From Gammaproteobacteria bacterium (GTDB taxonomy: Bacteria; Pseudomonadota; Gammaproteobacteria; Pseudomonadales; Azotimanducaceae_A): 43,129 nucleotides of DNA. The stretch lies in assembly GCA_012960755.1 (NCBI GenBank), contig DUAT01000018.1, forward strand, positions 1 through 43,129. Reading direction: 5' to 3'. The notes under the pieces were generated by a model. The model was not told the DNA's origin, searched no databases, and saw only the letters and a program-made list of their open reading frames with translations. The position numbers and the translations under genes were made by a program. Below, piece after piece: positions 1 through 9,521 of the stretch (position 1 is its first letter; each line of letters opens with the position of its first letter).

Positions 1-45
1 CCGTTTGTTAAGGTGTAGTCGGAAGGCAAAAGGAACCGGTTCGAC

Positions 46-77
46 ATGACAAAAAGAAAACAATATTCAAGTGAGTA
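46..77 (+). pseudogene. Start of an ORF interrupted by the IS (IS3-type OrfA N-terminus?)
   Basis: An ATG at 46 opens a reading frame giving MTKRKQYSSE, and the insertion sequence then begins at 78. The short basic start resembles the N-terminus of transposase OrfA proteins of another IS3-family group. Only ten codons remain and I do not see the continuation beyond the right end of the IS, so the flank was probably also deleted. Identification is tentative. Confidence 0.3.
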
Positions 78-115
78 GGTAATCCCCCCAGATAACAGAG
101 GTACTCAAAAGTAGG
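78..115. repeat. Left terminal inverted repeat of the IS
   Basis: It begins GGTAATCCCCCCA (78-90) and ends with TCAAAAGTAGG (105-115). Both blocks are matched in inverse orientation at 1243-1279. It lies 34 bp upstream of the orfA ATG, where the transposase promoter would be expected. Confidence 0.85.
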
Positions 116-149
116 ATTTTCCAATAGAGTTAGACAAGGGAGAACCTAC

Positions 150-416
150 ATGAAACGATCTAAATTTACCGAGAGTCAGATTTTTGCAATTCTTAAAGAA
201 GGTGAATCTGGTGTCCCGATAGCGGAACTCGCCCGAAAACATGGCATGAGCGAGGCTACTTTTTACAATTGGCGCGCAAAATATGGCGGCATGGACGCGT
301 CTATGATGAAGCGAATGAAGGAACTGGAAGACGAGAATCGCCGCCTGAAAAAGATGTATGCCGAGGAAAAGCTCAAGGCCGAGATCATCCAGGAAGCCAT
401 GGAAAAAAAGTGGTGA
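150..416 (+). CDS. IS3-family transposase OrfA (DNA-binding subunit)
   Basis: This 88-residue protein recognises the IS ends. Residues 1-45 form a helix-turn-helix of the transposase_8 type ([15 protein letters not shown], then [16 protein letters not shown]). Residues 52-85 are a heptad-like coiled coil ([20 protein letters not shown]) for dimerisation. AGGGAGAA lies before the ATG as a ribosome site. Near the 3' end a run of seven A and a G (403-410) forms the A6G-type slippery sequence that lets ribosomes shift -1 into orfB to make the full transposase. Translation that does not slip ends at TGA 414-416. Confidence 0.9.
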   Translation: MKRSKFTESQIFAILKEGESGVPIAELARKHGMSEATFYNWRAKYGGMDASMMKRMKELEDENRRLKKMYAEEKLKAEIIQEAMEKKW

Positions 417-1237
417 GGCCATCTCACCGAAAAGAGATGGCTGTTAAAGTAATCAAAGCACGTGGTATCAGTATTCGCTTGGCATGCAGGATTTTTGGTA
501 TCAGTGAGACCTGTTATCGTTACCAGGCGAAATTATCCGGTGACAATGCACTCATTGCAGATTGGTTGCTTCGACTCACCACAACTAACCGTACCTGGGG
601 TTTTGGCCTGTGTTACCTTTATCTTCGCAACGTCAAGGGTTTCAGGTACAACCACAAGCGGGTATACCGCATTTACAGGGAGTTAGAACTGAATCTCCGC
701 ATCAAGCCCAGGAGACGTTTGAAACGTGACAAGCCCGATCCGCTGGCAGTGCCTCGCCAGGTTAATAAGATGTGGTCGATGGACTTCATGCATGACAATC
801 TGGCAGATGGCAGCAGTTTTAGAACCTTCAATGTGCTAGATGACTACAACCGTGAGGGCCTGGGTATCGAGGTTGACAAATCACTTCCCGCATTGCGAGT
901 GATAAGGACCCTTGAAAGGGTTATCGAATGGCGGGGCAAACCTGATTCGATTCGATGTGACAATGGACCGGAGTACTTAAGCGAGTTGTTAGTTTCATGG
1001 GCACAGAAGGAAGACATTGCCTTACACTACATTCAACCGGGTAAACCTCAACAAAATGCGTACATCGAACGGTTTAATAGAACGGTACGACATGAGTGGC
1101 TGGATCAACATCTATTTGAAGATTTGGAACAAGCTCGAGAGACTGCCACAAGGTGGCTTTGGCGTTACAACAACGATCGACCTAATATGGCTATAGGAGG
1201 CATCACACCGATACAGAAATTGAAACACGCAGCATAA
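410..1237 (+). CDS. IS3-family transposase OrfB (DDE catalytic part, made by -1 frameshift)
   Basis: This is the catalytic half of the transposase. It is in the -1 frame relative to orfA; slipping at A7G (403-410) joins it so that the fusion continues [13 protein letters not shown]. An internal ATG at 437 could give free OrfB. An HTH_21-like region ([23 protein letters not shown]) precedes an RNase H-like rve core. The DDE triad is visible as D in WSMDFMHD, D in [10 protein letters not shown] and E in [10 protein letters not shown]. The C-terminal [15 protein letters not shown] motif is also typical. No internal stop is seen. The open frame upstream to 269 is overlap with orfA. Confidence 0.88.
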   Translation: MVRPSHRKEMAVKVIKARGISIRLACRIFGISETCYRYQAKLSGDNALIADWLLRLTTTNRTWGFGLCYLYLRNVKGFRYNHKRVYRIYRELELNLRIKPRRRLKRDKPDPLAVPRQVNKMWSMDFMHDNLADGSSFRTFNVLDDYNREGLGIEVDKSLPALRVIRTLERVIEWRGKPDSIRCDNGPEYLSELLVSWAQKEDIALHYIQPGKPQQNAYIERFNRTVRHEWLDQHLFEDLEQARETATRWLWRYNNDRPNMAIGGITPIQKLKHAA

Positions 1238-1242
1238 GATTC

Positions 1243-1279
1243 CCTACTTTTGAAAAGCGTTATTAATGGGGGGATTACC
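1243..1279. repeat. Right terminal inverted repeat of the IS
   Basis: The reverse complement begins GGTAATCCCCCCA and contains TCAAAAGTAGG, matching the left end. It starts 5 bp after the orfB stop codon, the compact layout usual for this family. Confidence 0.85.
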
Positions 1280-1642
1280 CGGCGATTGGTCACAATTTCT
1301 GTCAGTCGGGTGTATGAGGCTATGAGGATTAATGATCTGATAAAGTGACTCAATTGGCCTCTAATTTGGACATACCCAGAGTGACGCTCCTCTGATTCAT
1401 CAGTTTGAACATTTTGACATTGTTCTAGTCAATTGAAGATCGAAAATACTCTATCTTGTATCTTCATGAGCCTCTCGCACCTCTTCAGTTTGTGGAAGAA
1501 TTCAGAAGCAACGATGTGCTACATCGCAAATCGGTATTATTTTGGCAAAAAGAGTTTCAGGACAGGAACTGGCTAAGCCAGGCTTAGTTGATTAATAGAG
1601 ATCCTCTTAAGTTTTCCAGTTTCGGGAATCTCAAATAGCAGC
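1280..1642. other. Intergenic debris between the IS and the fucose operon
   Basis: No intact gene is seen. Immediately after the IS a plus-strand frame runs 1280-1348 and reads LVTISVSRVYEAMRINDLIK before a stop. This could be the last strand and helix of a small regulatory (STAS-like) domain, but it is too short to assign. At 1573-1587 a perfect hairpin (CTAAGC, loop CAG, GCTTAG) lies about 55 bp beyond the fcl stop. On the minus strand it could help end the polysaccharide transcript, though no T-run follows directly. Confidence 0.5.
1573..1587 (-). terminator. Possible hairpin downstream of fcl
   Basis: The arms CTAAGC and GCTTAG enclose a 3-nt loop. It lies just downstream of the last gene of the minus-strand operon. 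The following minus-strand sequence is not T-rich for about 20 nt, so it is at best a weak or Rho-assisted terminator. Confidence 0.25.
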
Positions 1643-2590
1643 TCAGGAACGATCCTCAACAAACCACTGATAGGCATTCTTTATCCCATCCTCCAGCCCA
1701 ATACTTGAGTTCCAGCCCAGATTCGAAAGTCGTGACACATTCAGCAGCTTTCTCGATGTTCCATCTGGTTTTGTAGTATCAAACTTCAGTACACCCTGGA
1801 AACCGGTGACTTTCGCCACCGTCTCGGCCAACTCCCTGATCGTACAGTCAATACCAGTCCCTACGTTGATATGACTCAACCTGGGTTCCGTGTTTTCTTC
1901 ATATACGGCTTTGTCCAATTCCATAACGAAGACGGAGGCTGCTGCCATATCGTCAACATGCAGGAATTCCCTCATTGCATTGCCTGTTCCCCAGACAACA
2001 ACTTCACTTGCGTCGGTTTCAACGGCTTCGTGGAAACGTCTGATCAAAGCCGGAAGCACGTGTGAGTTCTTTGGGTGAAAGTTATCATTGGGACCATATA
2101 GGTTTGTTGGCATGACACTCCGGTAATCCCGACCGTATTGTCGGTTGTATGATTCACACAATTTAATTCCGGCTATCTTGGCGATGGCATAGGGTTCGTT
2201 GGTTGACTCCAAAACTGCTGTAAGAAGCGCGGACTCCTGCATAGGTTGATCAACTGATTTCGGGTAAATACACGAGGAACCCAGGAAAAGTAACTTCTCA
2301 ATGTCTGCCTGGTGGGCAGCATTGATTATGTTGCACTCTATGATGAGGTTCTGATAAATGAATTCCGCCGGGAAGGTGCTGTTGGCATAGATCCCCCCAA
2401 CCTTCGCTGCTGCCAGGTAAATCTGGTCGACTTTGTTTTCCAGAAAGAAGGAATCCACGGCTGCTTGATTCGTCAAGTCCAGTTCGGATCGAGTCCTCAA
2501 TATGATCTCGGCGCTGTCCTTGTTCTTCAATTGCCTGACGATGGCTGAACCGACCATTCCGTTGTGACCGGCAACAAATATCTTCTGCAT
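1643..2590 (-). CDS. fcl: GDP-L-fucose synthase
   Basis: This cytoplasmic enzyme converts GDP-4-keto-6-deoxy-D-mannose to GDP-L-fucose by 3,5-epimerisation and NADPH reduction. It is the second dedicated step after Gmd, whose gene lies 6 bp upstream. The 315-residue extended SDR protein has the dinucleotide motif GHNGMVG at 8-14, the family signature GSSCIYPK from 104, and the catalytic pair Y134 and K138 (YAIAK). Length matches the WcaG/Fcl family. It is the last gene of the minus-strand locus. Confidence 0.95.
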   Translation of the reverse strand: MQKIFVAGHNGMVGSAIVRQLKNKDSAEIILRTRSELDLTNQAAVDSFFLENKVDQIYLAAAKVGGIYANSTFPAEFIYQNLIIECNIINAAHQADIEKLLFLGSSCIYPKSVDQPMQESALLTAVLESTNEPYAIAKIAGIKLCESYNRQYGRDYRSVMPTNLYGPNDNFHPKNSHVLPALIRRFHEAVETDASEVVVWGTGNAMREFLHVDDMAAASVFVMELDKAVYEENTEPRLSHINVGTGIDCTIRELAETVAKVTGFQGVLKFDTTKPDGTSRKLLNVSRLSNLGWNSSIGLEDGIKNAYQWFVEDRS

Positions 2591-2596
2591 ATCGAA

Positions 2597-3712
2597 TTAC
2601 TCTTTTGTCAGGTTAACTTCAAAACCATGGGATTTGAGTAAAGCGTGTCTCTTTGCTTTTTCCAGGTCAGACGCAACCATCTCCTGGCACATTTCCTCCA
2701 CGGTTATTTCAGGTTCCCAGCCAAGTTTGGCTTTTGCCCTGGATGGATCACCAAGAAGCGTGTCGACCTCGGCAGGACGAAAGTACCTGGGATCGATTTT
2801 TAAGATGACATCTCCTGGTTTAACACCAGGTGTGTCGTTGCTTTTTACTTCGGTGACCGTGGCAATCTCGTCAATCCCCGATCTTGAAAACTCCAGCTCA
2901 ATTCCAAGATATGAGGCTGTCAGTTTAACGAATTCCCTGACGGTGATTTGTTTACCGGTTGCGATAACGAAATCTTCAGCTTTTTCCTGTTGCAGCATCA
3001 ACCATTGCATGCGGACATAGTCTCTTGCATGTCCCCAGTCCCGTAACGAATCCAGGTTGCCCATGTAAAGACACTGTTCCAGTCCTTGTGAAATGCTTGT
3101 GAGTCCCCGGGTAATTTTTCGGGTAACAAAAGTCTCACCTCTTCTGGGTGATTCATGATTAAACAAGATGCCGTTACAGGCGTACATACCGTAAGACTCC
3201 CGGTAGTTCACGGTAATCCAGTAAGCATACAGTTTGGCTACAGCATATGGTGAGCGGGGATAAAAAGGTGTTGTTTCCTTCTGGGGTGTTTCCTGAACAA
3301 GACCATATAATTCCGATGATGATGCCTGGTAGTAGCGTGTCTTCTCTTCCAGACCCAGCAAGCGTATCGCTTCCAGTAGTCGAAGCGCACCGAGGGCATC
3401 GGTATCGGCCGTGTATTCAGGTGATTCAAAGCTGACGGCGACATGTGACTGGGCGCCTAAGTTGTAAACCTCATCTGGTTGTACATCCTGAATGATCCGG
3501 GTCAGATTTGAAGAATCTGTTAAATCGCCATAGTGTAAGTGGAACCTTGAATCCTCTACATGAGGGTCCTTGTAAATGTGATCAATGCGATCCGTATTTA
3601 ACGATGAGGATCGACGCTTAATCCCGTGAACCGCATAGCCTTTGCCCAGCAACAATTCAGCAAGGTACGAACCATCTTGTCCAGTAATGCCGGTAATGAG
3701 TGCTGTTTTCAT
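2597..3712 (-). CDS. gmd: GDP-mannose 4,6-dehydratase
   Basis: It converts GDP-D-mannose to GDP-4-keto-6-deoxy-D-mannose, the precursor of GDP-L-fucose and related deoxysugars. At 371 residues it is close to E. coli Gmd. The N-terminal [12 protein letters not shown] binds NADP. SSELYG and [10 protein letters not shown] carry the catalytic Ser/Thr-Tyr-Lys set. The C-terminal [13 protein letters not shown] matches the family. It pairs with fcl 6 bp downstream. GDP-mannose could come from ManC at 33048, in the second polysaccharide locus. Confidence 0.96.
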   Translation of the reverse strand: MKTALITGITGQDGSYLAELLLGKGYAVHGIKRRSSSLNTDRIDHIYKDPHVEDSRFHLHYGDLTDSSNLTRIIQDVQPDEVYNLGAQSHVAVSFESPEYTADTDALGALRLLEAIRLLGLEEKTRYYQASSSELYGLVQETPQKETTPFYPRSPYAVAKLYAYWITVNYRESYGMYACNGILFNHESPRRGETFVTRKITRGLTSISQGLEQCLYMGNLDSLRDWGHARDYVRMQWLMLQQEKAEDFVIATGKQITVREFVKLTASYLGIELEFSRSGIDEIATVTEVKSNDTPGVKPGDVILKIDPRYFRPAEVDTLLGDPSRAKAKLGWEPEITVEEMCQEMVASDLEKAKRHALLKSHGFEVNLTKE

Positions 3713-3845
3713 TGGTGCTCGTGTAGTGAATTATTTGAGGTTAAGTAGAGGAGAATATCTGAAGATTATACTCAAAGCTATTAATCAATCTTCTTCGATA
3801 TGTGATCAATTTCTCAGGCCAAGGATCTGTAGTTAACGGGTCGTA

Positions 3846-4682
3846 CTAGTTCCTTTTTTGTCTGCCAAGCAGATTACCCAAACCGGTCCAAAATTCCACA
3901 ATTGGCTGTTTTTTATTTGATGCCTCCAGTTTTAGAGCGGATAATTCGTGATTGAGCATTTCATTGTGAGTCCGATACTTTTCAAGTTCGCTGTACATTC
4001 GGAGCACATGTCTGGAGAAATATTTCTTCTGCACCAAATCTCTTTCTTTTTCATGGATATCTTTCCACTCCAGGCTTGAACCAATGCCATTGGTATTAAA
4101 CCTGGAAATCGTCCGGGGAAAGTAATGGGTAGAGACCTCTTCAACTATAATTGTCTTTACAAAAAAATCATAGTCAGCAACAACTCTCAGGTTTTCATCG
4201 AATAAGCCAAATCGTTCGAATAACTGTTTCTTTATAAAAGTGATCGGATGCCAAAGCGTCCCTCTTAGCAAAAAATCAAGCGTGATCTCCGGTGGTGATC
4301 GTCCCAGCGTCTCGCTGCCATCTTGTTCCTCAATTAACATGTTACCGTATAAAATATCTTCAGTAGGGTCTGTTGAAAATATCTCCTCTAAAACCGTATC
4401 ATCATGAATAGCATCTCCGCCATTAATAAACAAAAGGTAGTCACCTTTTGACGCCTCAATTCCCTTGTTCTGAGCAGCATATATGCCAGAATCAGGCTCA
4501 CTCACAAAATAGGTTATATCTGCTCTAAATTCGTTGATAACATCCTGGGTTCCGTCAGTAGATCCGCCGTCGATTACAATAGACTCGAAATCTCTGAACT
4601 TTTGAGATGAAACACTTTCGAGTGTGCGACGGATGTCGCTGACTTCGTTTTTGCAAACAGTTACTACTGAGACTTTACACAC
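3846..4682 (-). CDS. Family 2 glycosyltransferase (WcaE-like)
   Basis: This 278-residue cytoplasmic, GT-A fold sugar transferase is probably involved in assembling the repeat unit. The N-terminus VSVVTVCKNEVSDIRRTLES and the nucleotide-sugar motif VIDGGSTDGTQDVI are typical GT2. SEPDSGIYAAQNKGI and GDYLLFINGGD follow, the latter in the position of the DXD region, and VADYDFFVK is the acceptor-side acidic motif. The set resembles colanic acid WcaE-type enzymes, which transfer fucose or related sugars, but the sugar cannot be read from sequence. It starts with GTG, and its first G is also the last base of the upstream TAG stop (TAGTG), which implies translational coupling. Confidence 0.85.
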   Translation of the reverse strand: MCKVSVVTVCKNEVSDIRRTLESVSSQKFRDFESIVIDGGSTDGTQDVINEFRADITYFVSEPDSGIYAAQNKGIEASKGDYLLFINGGDAIHDDTVLEEIFSTDPTEDILYGNMLIEEQDGSETLGRSPPEITLDFLLRGTLWHPITFIKKQLFERFGLFDENLRVVADYDFFVKTIIVEEVSTHYFPRTISRFNTNGIGSSLEWKDIHEKERDLVQKKYFSRHVLRMYSELEKYRTHNEMLNHELSALKLEASNKKQPIVEFWTGLGNLLGRQKRN

Positions 4683-6478
4683 TACTGATGCTCTACGTCG
4701 TGTTGATTTTCAATCAGTAGTTTGCTGAATTCGCGCGGTTTCAAGGCACGACTTGTTTCTGTAACTTTTTTCACTCCCACAACTTTTAGAACCTTTTTAA
4801 TCGTGTGCCGAATAATCGCTTGACACCATTCGATTTTAAACAGTTCATGCTTTGAATATATTCCGAATTGTAGCTCATAGTTACCCAAATACCCCTTAGT
4901 ACATTCAAATTGAATCCAAAATTCATTACAGTCTTCAGTGATGTTAAGAGCGAGGGTAAAAAAGTGGTCACTTCTTTCTAAGATTCGAATACTAATGTTT
5001 TCGAATTGATTCAACTGAGCTGGATGCTCGTTAAAATAGCCCAGCGAATTTATTTCACCATCATATTGCAAAGTCAGTTTATACTTTCCCCGCGAAATCT
5101 TACCTATCCGGCAGTCAAAAAGCTCATGTGAGGCTTCAGGCTCAATCAGTTCCCAGATCCCTTGAACGCGGCATTGTAGAAATTCACCGGTAACAGGAAA
5201 GAAGTACATTGGATCTGTCGTAAAAAAACTAATTCTGTTTGAGTTAGGCGCGGCCTCTCCGTTATGCTGCACCAGATCCATTGAGAAAGCTGTTTCGAGG
5301 CCAAGTCGATCTGTCATAGTAATCGAAGTTAAGTTTACCCGGCATTCTTTTCCTTCATATGGGTCCCAGCGAAGCCTGTCTATACTTTCGAAATCACTCA
5401 AATCAAACTTGAGATCAAAATGTGATGTATAGGGATTTACTATGTTAATCGATACCTGATAAGCACTGAAATCGCCGTCCGTTGCAACAAACATTGTTGA
5501 ACAAACGCCGAAATCTGCTTGGGGGAAAACACCGTTAGACTTAGCTTCAATTCTCTGGAAGAGCTCGCCAATTTTGGTTACTAAAATGGCTTCTTTTTCT
5601 TCTGGGTTCTTTCCTTCGAGAGAAATCAATACGCTTTCGTAGTCACCTAATCCGTCGATTCTGGATTGAGCTTTGGCTTTCCAGTTATTTCGATAGTAAC
5701 CACTGGATTTCTGCCATGAGTTTTCAATGTGGCCCCAATTGATGACCTGGTATTCATTGGACCAGGCGACCCAGTATCCCCGGAGTTTAATTTCTGCAGA
5801 AAATTTTGCATCCGCAGGGAATTTGACGAATTCGTCTCTAGTTTTCAAATTTTCAAAGCGGACTCCTGCTTCGATTATCTGCTTACGGATTAGGGAGGAG
5901 CTGCCTACATTTTGCGCAGCCACCTTGAGTTCTAACCCTTCAATCCGGATAGATTTATAAGCCTTTTCACTCCAGATCTCACCCATTTCAATCATTGGAA
6001 AAGGCGAGAAAGGTGATATCTGACCCAACGCTTTAAAACAGAAAAATGGGATCAACATATTGATGTCCCAATCCGGCAGATACTCTAGATCATTCTCGGA
6101 AATCAAAATGAAGCTGCCAGTGGCCTCTTCCAAGCCGAAGTTTATTGCTTCTCCGCCTATATTTTCGTCCAAGAATATCGGTTGAATGGAACGGTGGTTT
6201 TTGGATATGAACCTGATCCATTTCGTGCAGTCCTCAGACGAATTGTTATCGATAATGAACATTTCGAATGGGCAATGGGTATTTGCAAGGAGTGACAAGA
6301 CCGTTGTTCTTAGTAAGTCAAGTCGGTTCCAACTGAGTACCACGATTGATAGAAAAGGAGGATACCTTCTCAAGTTGGCATCTATCTTCTTTACTTTGTC
6401 TTTACTTGATCTAAGTAAATTTCTCATGCTGCCAATACTCCTCTCGTACCCATAGACAAAGAGTCCGATATTTACCAT
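4682..6478 (-). CDS. GT2 glycosyltransferase with large C-terminal beta-sandwich domain
   Basis: This 598-residue protein has two parts. Residues about 42-250 are a GT2 domain (FLSIVVLSWNRLDLLRTTV, FIIDNNSSEDC, NIGGEAINFGLEEATG, SENDLEYLPDW). Residues about 320-560 are beta-rich with the stretch LRWDPYEGKECRVNLTSI, a pattern seen in accessory beta-sandwich domains of polysaccharide glycosyltransferases. The first 17 residues (MVNIGLFVYGYERSIGS) do not look like family sequence, and a second Met at residue 18 is possible. It is translationally coupled to the next GT2 gene. The neighbouring exporter ATPase lacks a carbohydrate-binding tail, so this extra domain could take part in chain recognition; that is inference. 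Confidence 0.75.
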   Translation of the reverse strand: MVNIGLFVYGYERSIGSMRNLLRSSKDKVKKIDANLRRYPPFLSIVVLSWNRLDLLRTTVLSLLANTHCPFEMFIIDNNSSEDCTKWIRFISKNHRSIQPIFLDENIGGEAINFGLEEATGSFILISENDLEYLPDWDINMLIPFFCFKALGQISPFSPFPMIEMGEIWSEKAYKSIRIEGLELKVAAQNVGSSSLIRKQIIEAGVRFENLKTRDEFVKFPADAKFSAEIKLRGYWVAWSNEYQVINWGHIENSWQKSSGYYRNNWKAKAQSRIDGLGDYESVLISLEGKNPEEKEAILVTKIGELFQRIEAKSNGVFPQADFGVCSTMFVATDGDFSAYQVSINIVNPYTSHFDLKFDLSDFESIDRLRWDPYEGKECRVNLTSITMTDRLGLETAFSMDLVQHNGEAAPNSNRISFFTTDPMYFFPVTGEFLQCRVQGIWELIEPEASHELFDCRIGKISRGKYKLTLQYDGEINSLGYFNEHPAQLNQFENISIRILERSDHFFTLALNITEDCNEFWIQFECTKGYLGNYELQFGIYSKHELFKIEWCQAIIRHTIKKVLKVVGVKKVTETSRALKPREFSKLLIENQHDVEHQ

Positions 6479-6579
6479 ACCGTATTACTTTACCGGCATC
6501 TACAGATTAGATTGGTAGACAACGATTTGATGGAGTCAAACTACGGGTTTCTTGCTGACCGAAAGTGGAGACAAAGAAA

Positions 6580-7320
6580 TTAATGTTGTATTGCTTTAGC
6601 TGGGACTGAACTTGGGGCAGGGCCGGAGTTCATGAAATTTTGATATTCTGCTGCAACGTGATCAGGATCCCCAATCTCGCGTATCGCTGCATCGTGAATC
6701 CAAATAGCGCGGTCACACAATGATTTTACTTGGCCTGGAGATTGTGTCACAAAAATAACAGTCTGTTGACCAGCAATCCTGTCGTGCATCGACTTCTCAG
6801 CTTTTTGTCTAAACTGGATGTCACCTACACTGAGCACTTCGTCTATCAGCAGAATGTCAACTTCTGAACAGGTACCCGTTGCAAATCCTAGCCGGGCTCG
6901 CATTCCTGCGGAATAAGTTCTTACCGGCTGGTAGAAAAATTCGCCAAGTTCGGCGAATTCCTGAATGCTCGGGATCAAGGCTCTTGCCTCACTTTTTTTC
7001 TTGCCTTGCAGAACCAGACTTATAATCACATTGTCTTCTCCGGTAAGATCTGCCCGAAAACCAAGCCCCAGAGTTAGCAACGATCTCGTCAGGTGCCCGG
7101 ACGGTAGCAATAGTTTTCCCGGACTAGGTTCGATCAGTCCAGAGAGGATCTGTAGCAGGGAGCTCTTGCCGCTGCCATTTCTACCTAGCACACCAAAAGT
7201 TTCCCCACGATGAACTTTGAATGTGACATCTTGTAGCACTCTGTGTCTAAAGACCTTAAAAACACCTTGTCGAACCTTATACTCCAGACCGACATTTTGG
7301 AGGTCAAATACGGTATCCAT
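6580..7320 (-). CDS. wzt: Polysaccharide ABC exporter ATP-binding protein (Wzt/KpsT type)
   Basis: This ATPase subunit powers export of a lipid-linked or capsule-type polysaccharide across the inner membrane with the permease encoded 4 bp upstream. In its 246 residues, Walker A is GRNGSGKSS (46-54), the signature is YSAGMRARL (136-144) and Walker B is ILLIDE (156-161), followed by the D-loop region VLSVGD. The H-loop position reads VTQSPGQ (Q193) where relatives have VSHS, so the switch histidine is replaced by Gln (codon CAA). The protein ends shortly after the ATPase domain and lacks the C-terminal O-antigen-binding domain of long Wzt proteins, as in KpsT. Confidence 0.88.
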   Translation of the reverse strand: MDTVFDLQNVGLEYKVRQGVFKVFRHRVLQDVTFKVHRGETFGVLGRNGSGKSSLLQILSGLIEPSPGKLLLPSGHLTRSLLTLGLGFRADLTGEDNVIISLVLQGKKKSEARALIPSIQEFAELGEFFYQPVRTYSAGMRARLGFATGTCSEVDILLIDEVLSVGDIQFRQKAEKSMHDRIAGQQTVIFVTQSPGQVKSLCDRAIWIHDAAIREIGDPDHVAAEYQNFMNSGPAPSSVPAKAIQH

Positions 7321-7324
7321 GATA

Positions 7325-8101
7325 TTAACTCTGCAGGACCTGTTGAGTCAGTTTCGAATTTAGGGAACGAAAAAGCAAATGCATAACTAGCGTAAGAGCG
7401 ATAAAGAAAGTGGCGAGCAAGGTCAAGTGCAATACATCGAAAGGCTGGTTAAACATCAATACACTCCGATATGCGTTGATCAGAAACGCGAGAGGATTGA
7501 AAATCAATATCGCGTCTCTCCAATATTCACTCTGGATATCGTTTATGTCCCAAAATATTCCGGATGCGAACATCAGGAATAGCATGCCCATGTTGATAAG
7601 AATTCTGAAGTCCTGAACATAAGTAACCAGGATCGAACCTATGAGAGAAAAAGCCACCAACATGAGGTAGGTCGTTATAGTAATTGGAATTAGCCACAAC
7701 CATCTGATATCTGGTTGGCTGTCAAAATATATGGCAATAACAAACAGGATTAAAAAAGTAACCCATTGTTTATACAGAACTTCTTGAATCGCGATGTAAG
7801 GAAATACTACGTTTGGAATCTCGATCGAGGCTATCAGTCCTTTATTAAGTAGTAGACTATTTGATGCCACCGTAATTGATTTCGACAGCCAGAGGTATGG
7901 TATTTTGCCGCACATTAGAAAAAAAACAAATTTCTCTGTACCGCGATCAAGCAGGAAACTGAACACAACGTAGAAAACCGCTACAAAAAGGAGTGGTTCG
8001 AGTATCCACCAGAGGTAGCTCAGATACATCCTTGATGCCTCAGTCTTTAGAGCAGCGCGAGCTTGAAGGTCTACTAGAACAAATAATTGTGATAACTTCA
8101 T
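7325..8101 (-). CDS. wzm: Polysaccharide ABC exporter permease (Wzm/KpsM/TagG type)
   Basis: This 258-residue integral inner-membrane protein has about six hydrophobic segments (for example PLLFVAVFYVVFSFLL, WVTFLILFVIAIYF, ITITTYLMLVAFSLIGSIL and the last LLATFFIALTLVMHLLF). The ABC2_membrane pattern ending in FNPLAFLINAYRSVLM, before a final TM, is typical of O-antigen and capsule exporters. Its start overlaps the end of rfbC by 4 bp (ATGA), and the ATPase gene follows after 4 bp, so all are co-translated. Confidence 0.88.
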   Translation of the reverse strand: MKLSQLFVLVDLQARAALKTEASRMYLSYLWWILEPLLFVAVFYVVFSFLLDRGTEKFVFFLMCGKIPYLWLSKSITVASNSLLLNKGLIASIEIPNVVFPYIAIQEVLYKQWVTFLILFVIAIYFDSQPDIRWLWLIPITITTYLMLVAFSLIGSILVTYVQDFRILINMGMLFLMFASGIFWDINDIQSEYWRDAILIFNPLAFLINAYRSVLMFNQPFDVLHLTLLATFFIALTLVMHLLFRSLNSKLTQQVLQS

Positions 8102-8643
8102 AAAGCGTCGACATACTCGGTGATGGTCGGAAGTTGTGCGTCCTTGTGAGAAATAAGCGGCGCACTGTCAATAGGCCAATCTATTGCAATGGTCTCATCG
8201 TTCCATCTAATCCCCGCTTCATCGTCTGGGTGATAAAAATCTGTGCACTTGTACTGAAAATCCGCCGAGTCAGACACGACAACGAAGCCGTGTGCGTAAC
8301 CTGGTGGTACATAGATCTGGAGATGATTCTTTCCGGAAAGAATAACTCCGACCCATTGTCCAAAAGTCTCTGATTCTGGGTCAATATCAACCGCAACGTC
8401 AAAAACCTCACCGTCATTCACACTGATCAGTTTTCCCTGGGGTTTCGTTTTTTGGAAATGCAGACCTCGCAACACGCCCTTCGTAGAACGCGAGCAATTG
8501 TCCTGCACAAACTTCTCTTTGATACCGGCTTGCTCTGCATATCTTTTTTCATGAAAGCTCTCCAGAAAAAACCCCCGCTCATCACCAAAAATGCGTGGTT
8601 CGATAATGACAATCCCCGGCAGCTTCGTCATTTTCACCTTCAC
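8098..8643 (-). CDS. rfbC: dTDP-4-dehydrorhamnose 3,5-epimerase
   Basis: This cupin enzyme carries out step 3 of dTDP-L-rhamnose synthesis. At 181 residues it has normal family length. Recognisable motifs are [15 protein letters not shown], the substrate-binding region VLRGLHFQ with the catalytic His, [19 protein letters not shown], and [10 protein letters not shown] with YKCTDFY. It overlaps rfbA by 4 bp upstream and wzm by 4 bp downstream. The gene order along transcription is rfbD, rfbB, rfbA, rfbC. Confidence 0.95.
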   Translation of the reverse strand: MKVKMTKLPGIVIIEPRIFGDERGFFLESFHEKRYAEQAGIKEKFVQDNCSRSTKGVLRGLHFQKTKPQGKLISVNDGEVFDVAVDIDPESETFGQWVGVILSGKNHLQIYVPPGYAHGFVVVSDSADFQYKCTDFYHPDDEAGIRWNDETIAIDWPIDSAPLISHKDAQLPTITEYVDAL

Positions 8644-9521
8644 AGCGATTTATCCTGGTACTTTATGAGATCCAGCAAATATTCACCATAACCGCTTTTG
8701 AAAAGGGGCTGTGCAAGTGCGTCAAGCTGCTGATCAGTAATCCACTCTTGTCGCCATGCTATCTCCTCTGGACAGGCTATCTTTAAACTCTGCCGATGTT
8801 CCAGTGTCTGGACAAACTGCCCAGCCTCCAAGAGGGAATCATAAGTGCCTGTATCCAACCAGGCCATCCCTCTGCTGAGGACTTCCACTGACATAGTTCC
8901 CTCTTCGAGATACATGCGATTCAGGTCGGTGATTTCCAGCTCACCTCGGTTGGAGGGGGTAACTTTTTTCGCTTTTTCCGTCACTGTATGGTCGTAAAAA
9001 TATAAGCCGGTGATCGCGAAGCGGGATTTTGGTTTGGATGGTTTCTCTTCAATGCTGATTGCATTTTGAGACTTGTCGAATTCGACGACTCCAAATCGTT
9101 CCGGATCTTTGACCTGATATGCGAATACTGTCGCGCCAGATTGACGATTGACTGATCTTTTCAATATGTTTGTAAAATTCTGGCCAAAGAAAATATTGTC
9201 CCCCAGGATAAGTGCGCATTCATCCCCTGCAACAAATTCTTCTCCGACAATGAATGCGTGCGCCAAACCTAACGGTTCTTCCTGAACCTTATATGAAAGC
9301 GTTAAACCCCATTGTTCACCAGAACCTAACAGCATTTCGTATCGGTCAATATCCAGCGGCGTTGAAATAATGAGTATTTCCCTGATTCCAGACAACATCA
9401 GGGTAGAGAGTGGATAATAAACCATGGGTTTATCATAAACGGGAAGTAACTGTTTAGACATCGCCAGCGTTGCCGGATGAAGCCTTGTGCCTGATCCCCC
9501 AGCAAGGATTATTCCCTTCAT
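8640..9521 (-). CDS. rfbA: Glucose-1-phosphate thymidylyltransferase
   Basis: It forms dTDP-glucose from dTTP and glucose-1-phosphate, the first step of dTDP-rhamnose synthesis, and in known homologues is feedback-inhibited by the end product. In its 293 residues the nucleotidyltransferase signature [11 protein letters not shown] lies at the N-terminus, with [26 protein letters not shown], the EKP motif ([11 protein letters not shown]) and [13 protein letters not shown]. It overlaps rfbB and rfbC by 4 bp on either side. Confidence 0.96.
   Translation of the reverse strand: MKGIILAGGSGTRLHPATLAMSKQLLPVYDKPMVYYPLSTLMLSGIREILIISTPLDIDRYEMLLGSGEQWGLTLSYKVQEEPLGLAHAFIVGEEFVAGDECALILGDNIFFGQNFTNILKRSVNRQSGATVFAYQVKDPERFGVVEFDKSQNAISIEEKPSKPKSRFAITGLYFYDHTVTEKAKKVTPSNRGELEITDLNRMYLEEGTMSVEVLSRGMAWLDTGTYDSLLEAGQFVQTLEHRQSLKIACPEEIAWRQEWITDQQLDALAQPLFKSGYGEYLLDLIKYQDKSL

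Larger units (their letters stand above)
78..1279 (+). mobile_element. IS3-family insertion sequence (IS407-like group), about 1.2 kb
   Basis: Two overlapping transposase frames (orfA, orfB) are bounded by imperfect inverted repeats. Both ends begin GGTAATCCCCCCA and, after a divergent stretch, share TCAAAAGTAGG. Size, gene order, the -1 frameshift site and the OrfA sequence fit the IS3 family, most like the IS407 group. The bases flanking the ends (AGTA on the left, CGGC on the right) do not form the direct repeat expected after a simple insertion, so the element is old or has taken part in a rearrangement. Both ORFs look intact, so it may still be active. Confidence 0.9.

Noticed and set aside
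1573..1668. Minus-strand frame overlapping the fcl end, reading [20 protein letters not shown] and on to a stop
   Set aside because: It looks protein-like but is short, lies in another frame of fcl, has no clear start and matches no family I recognise.
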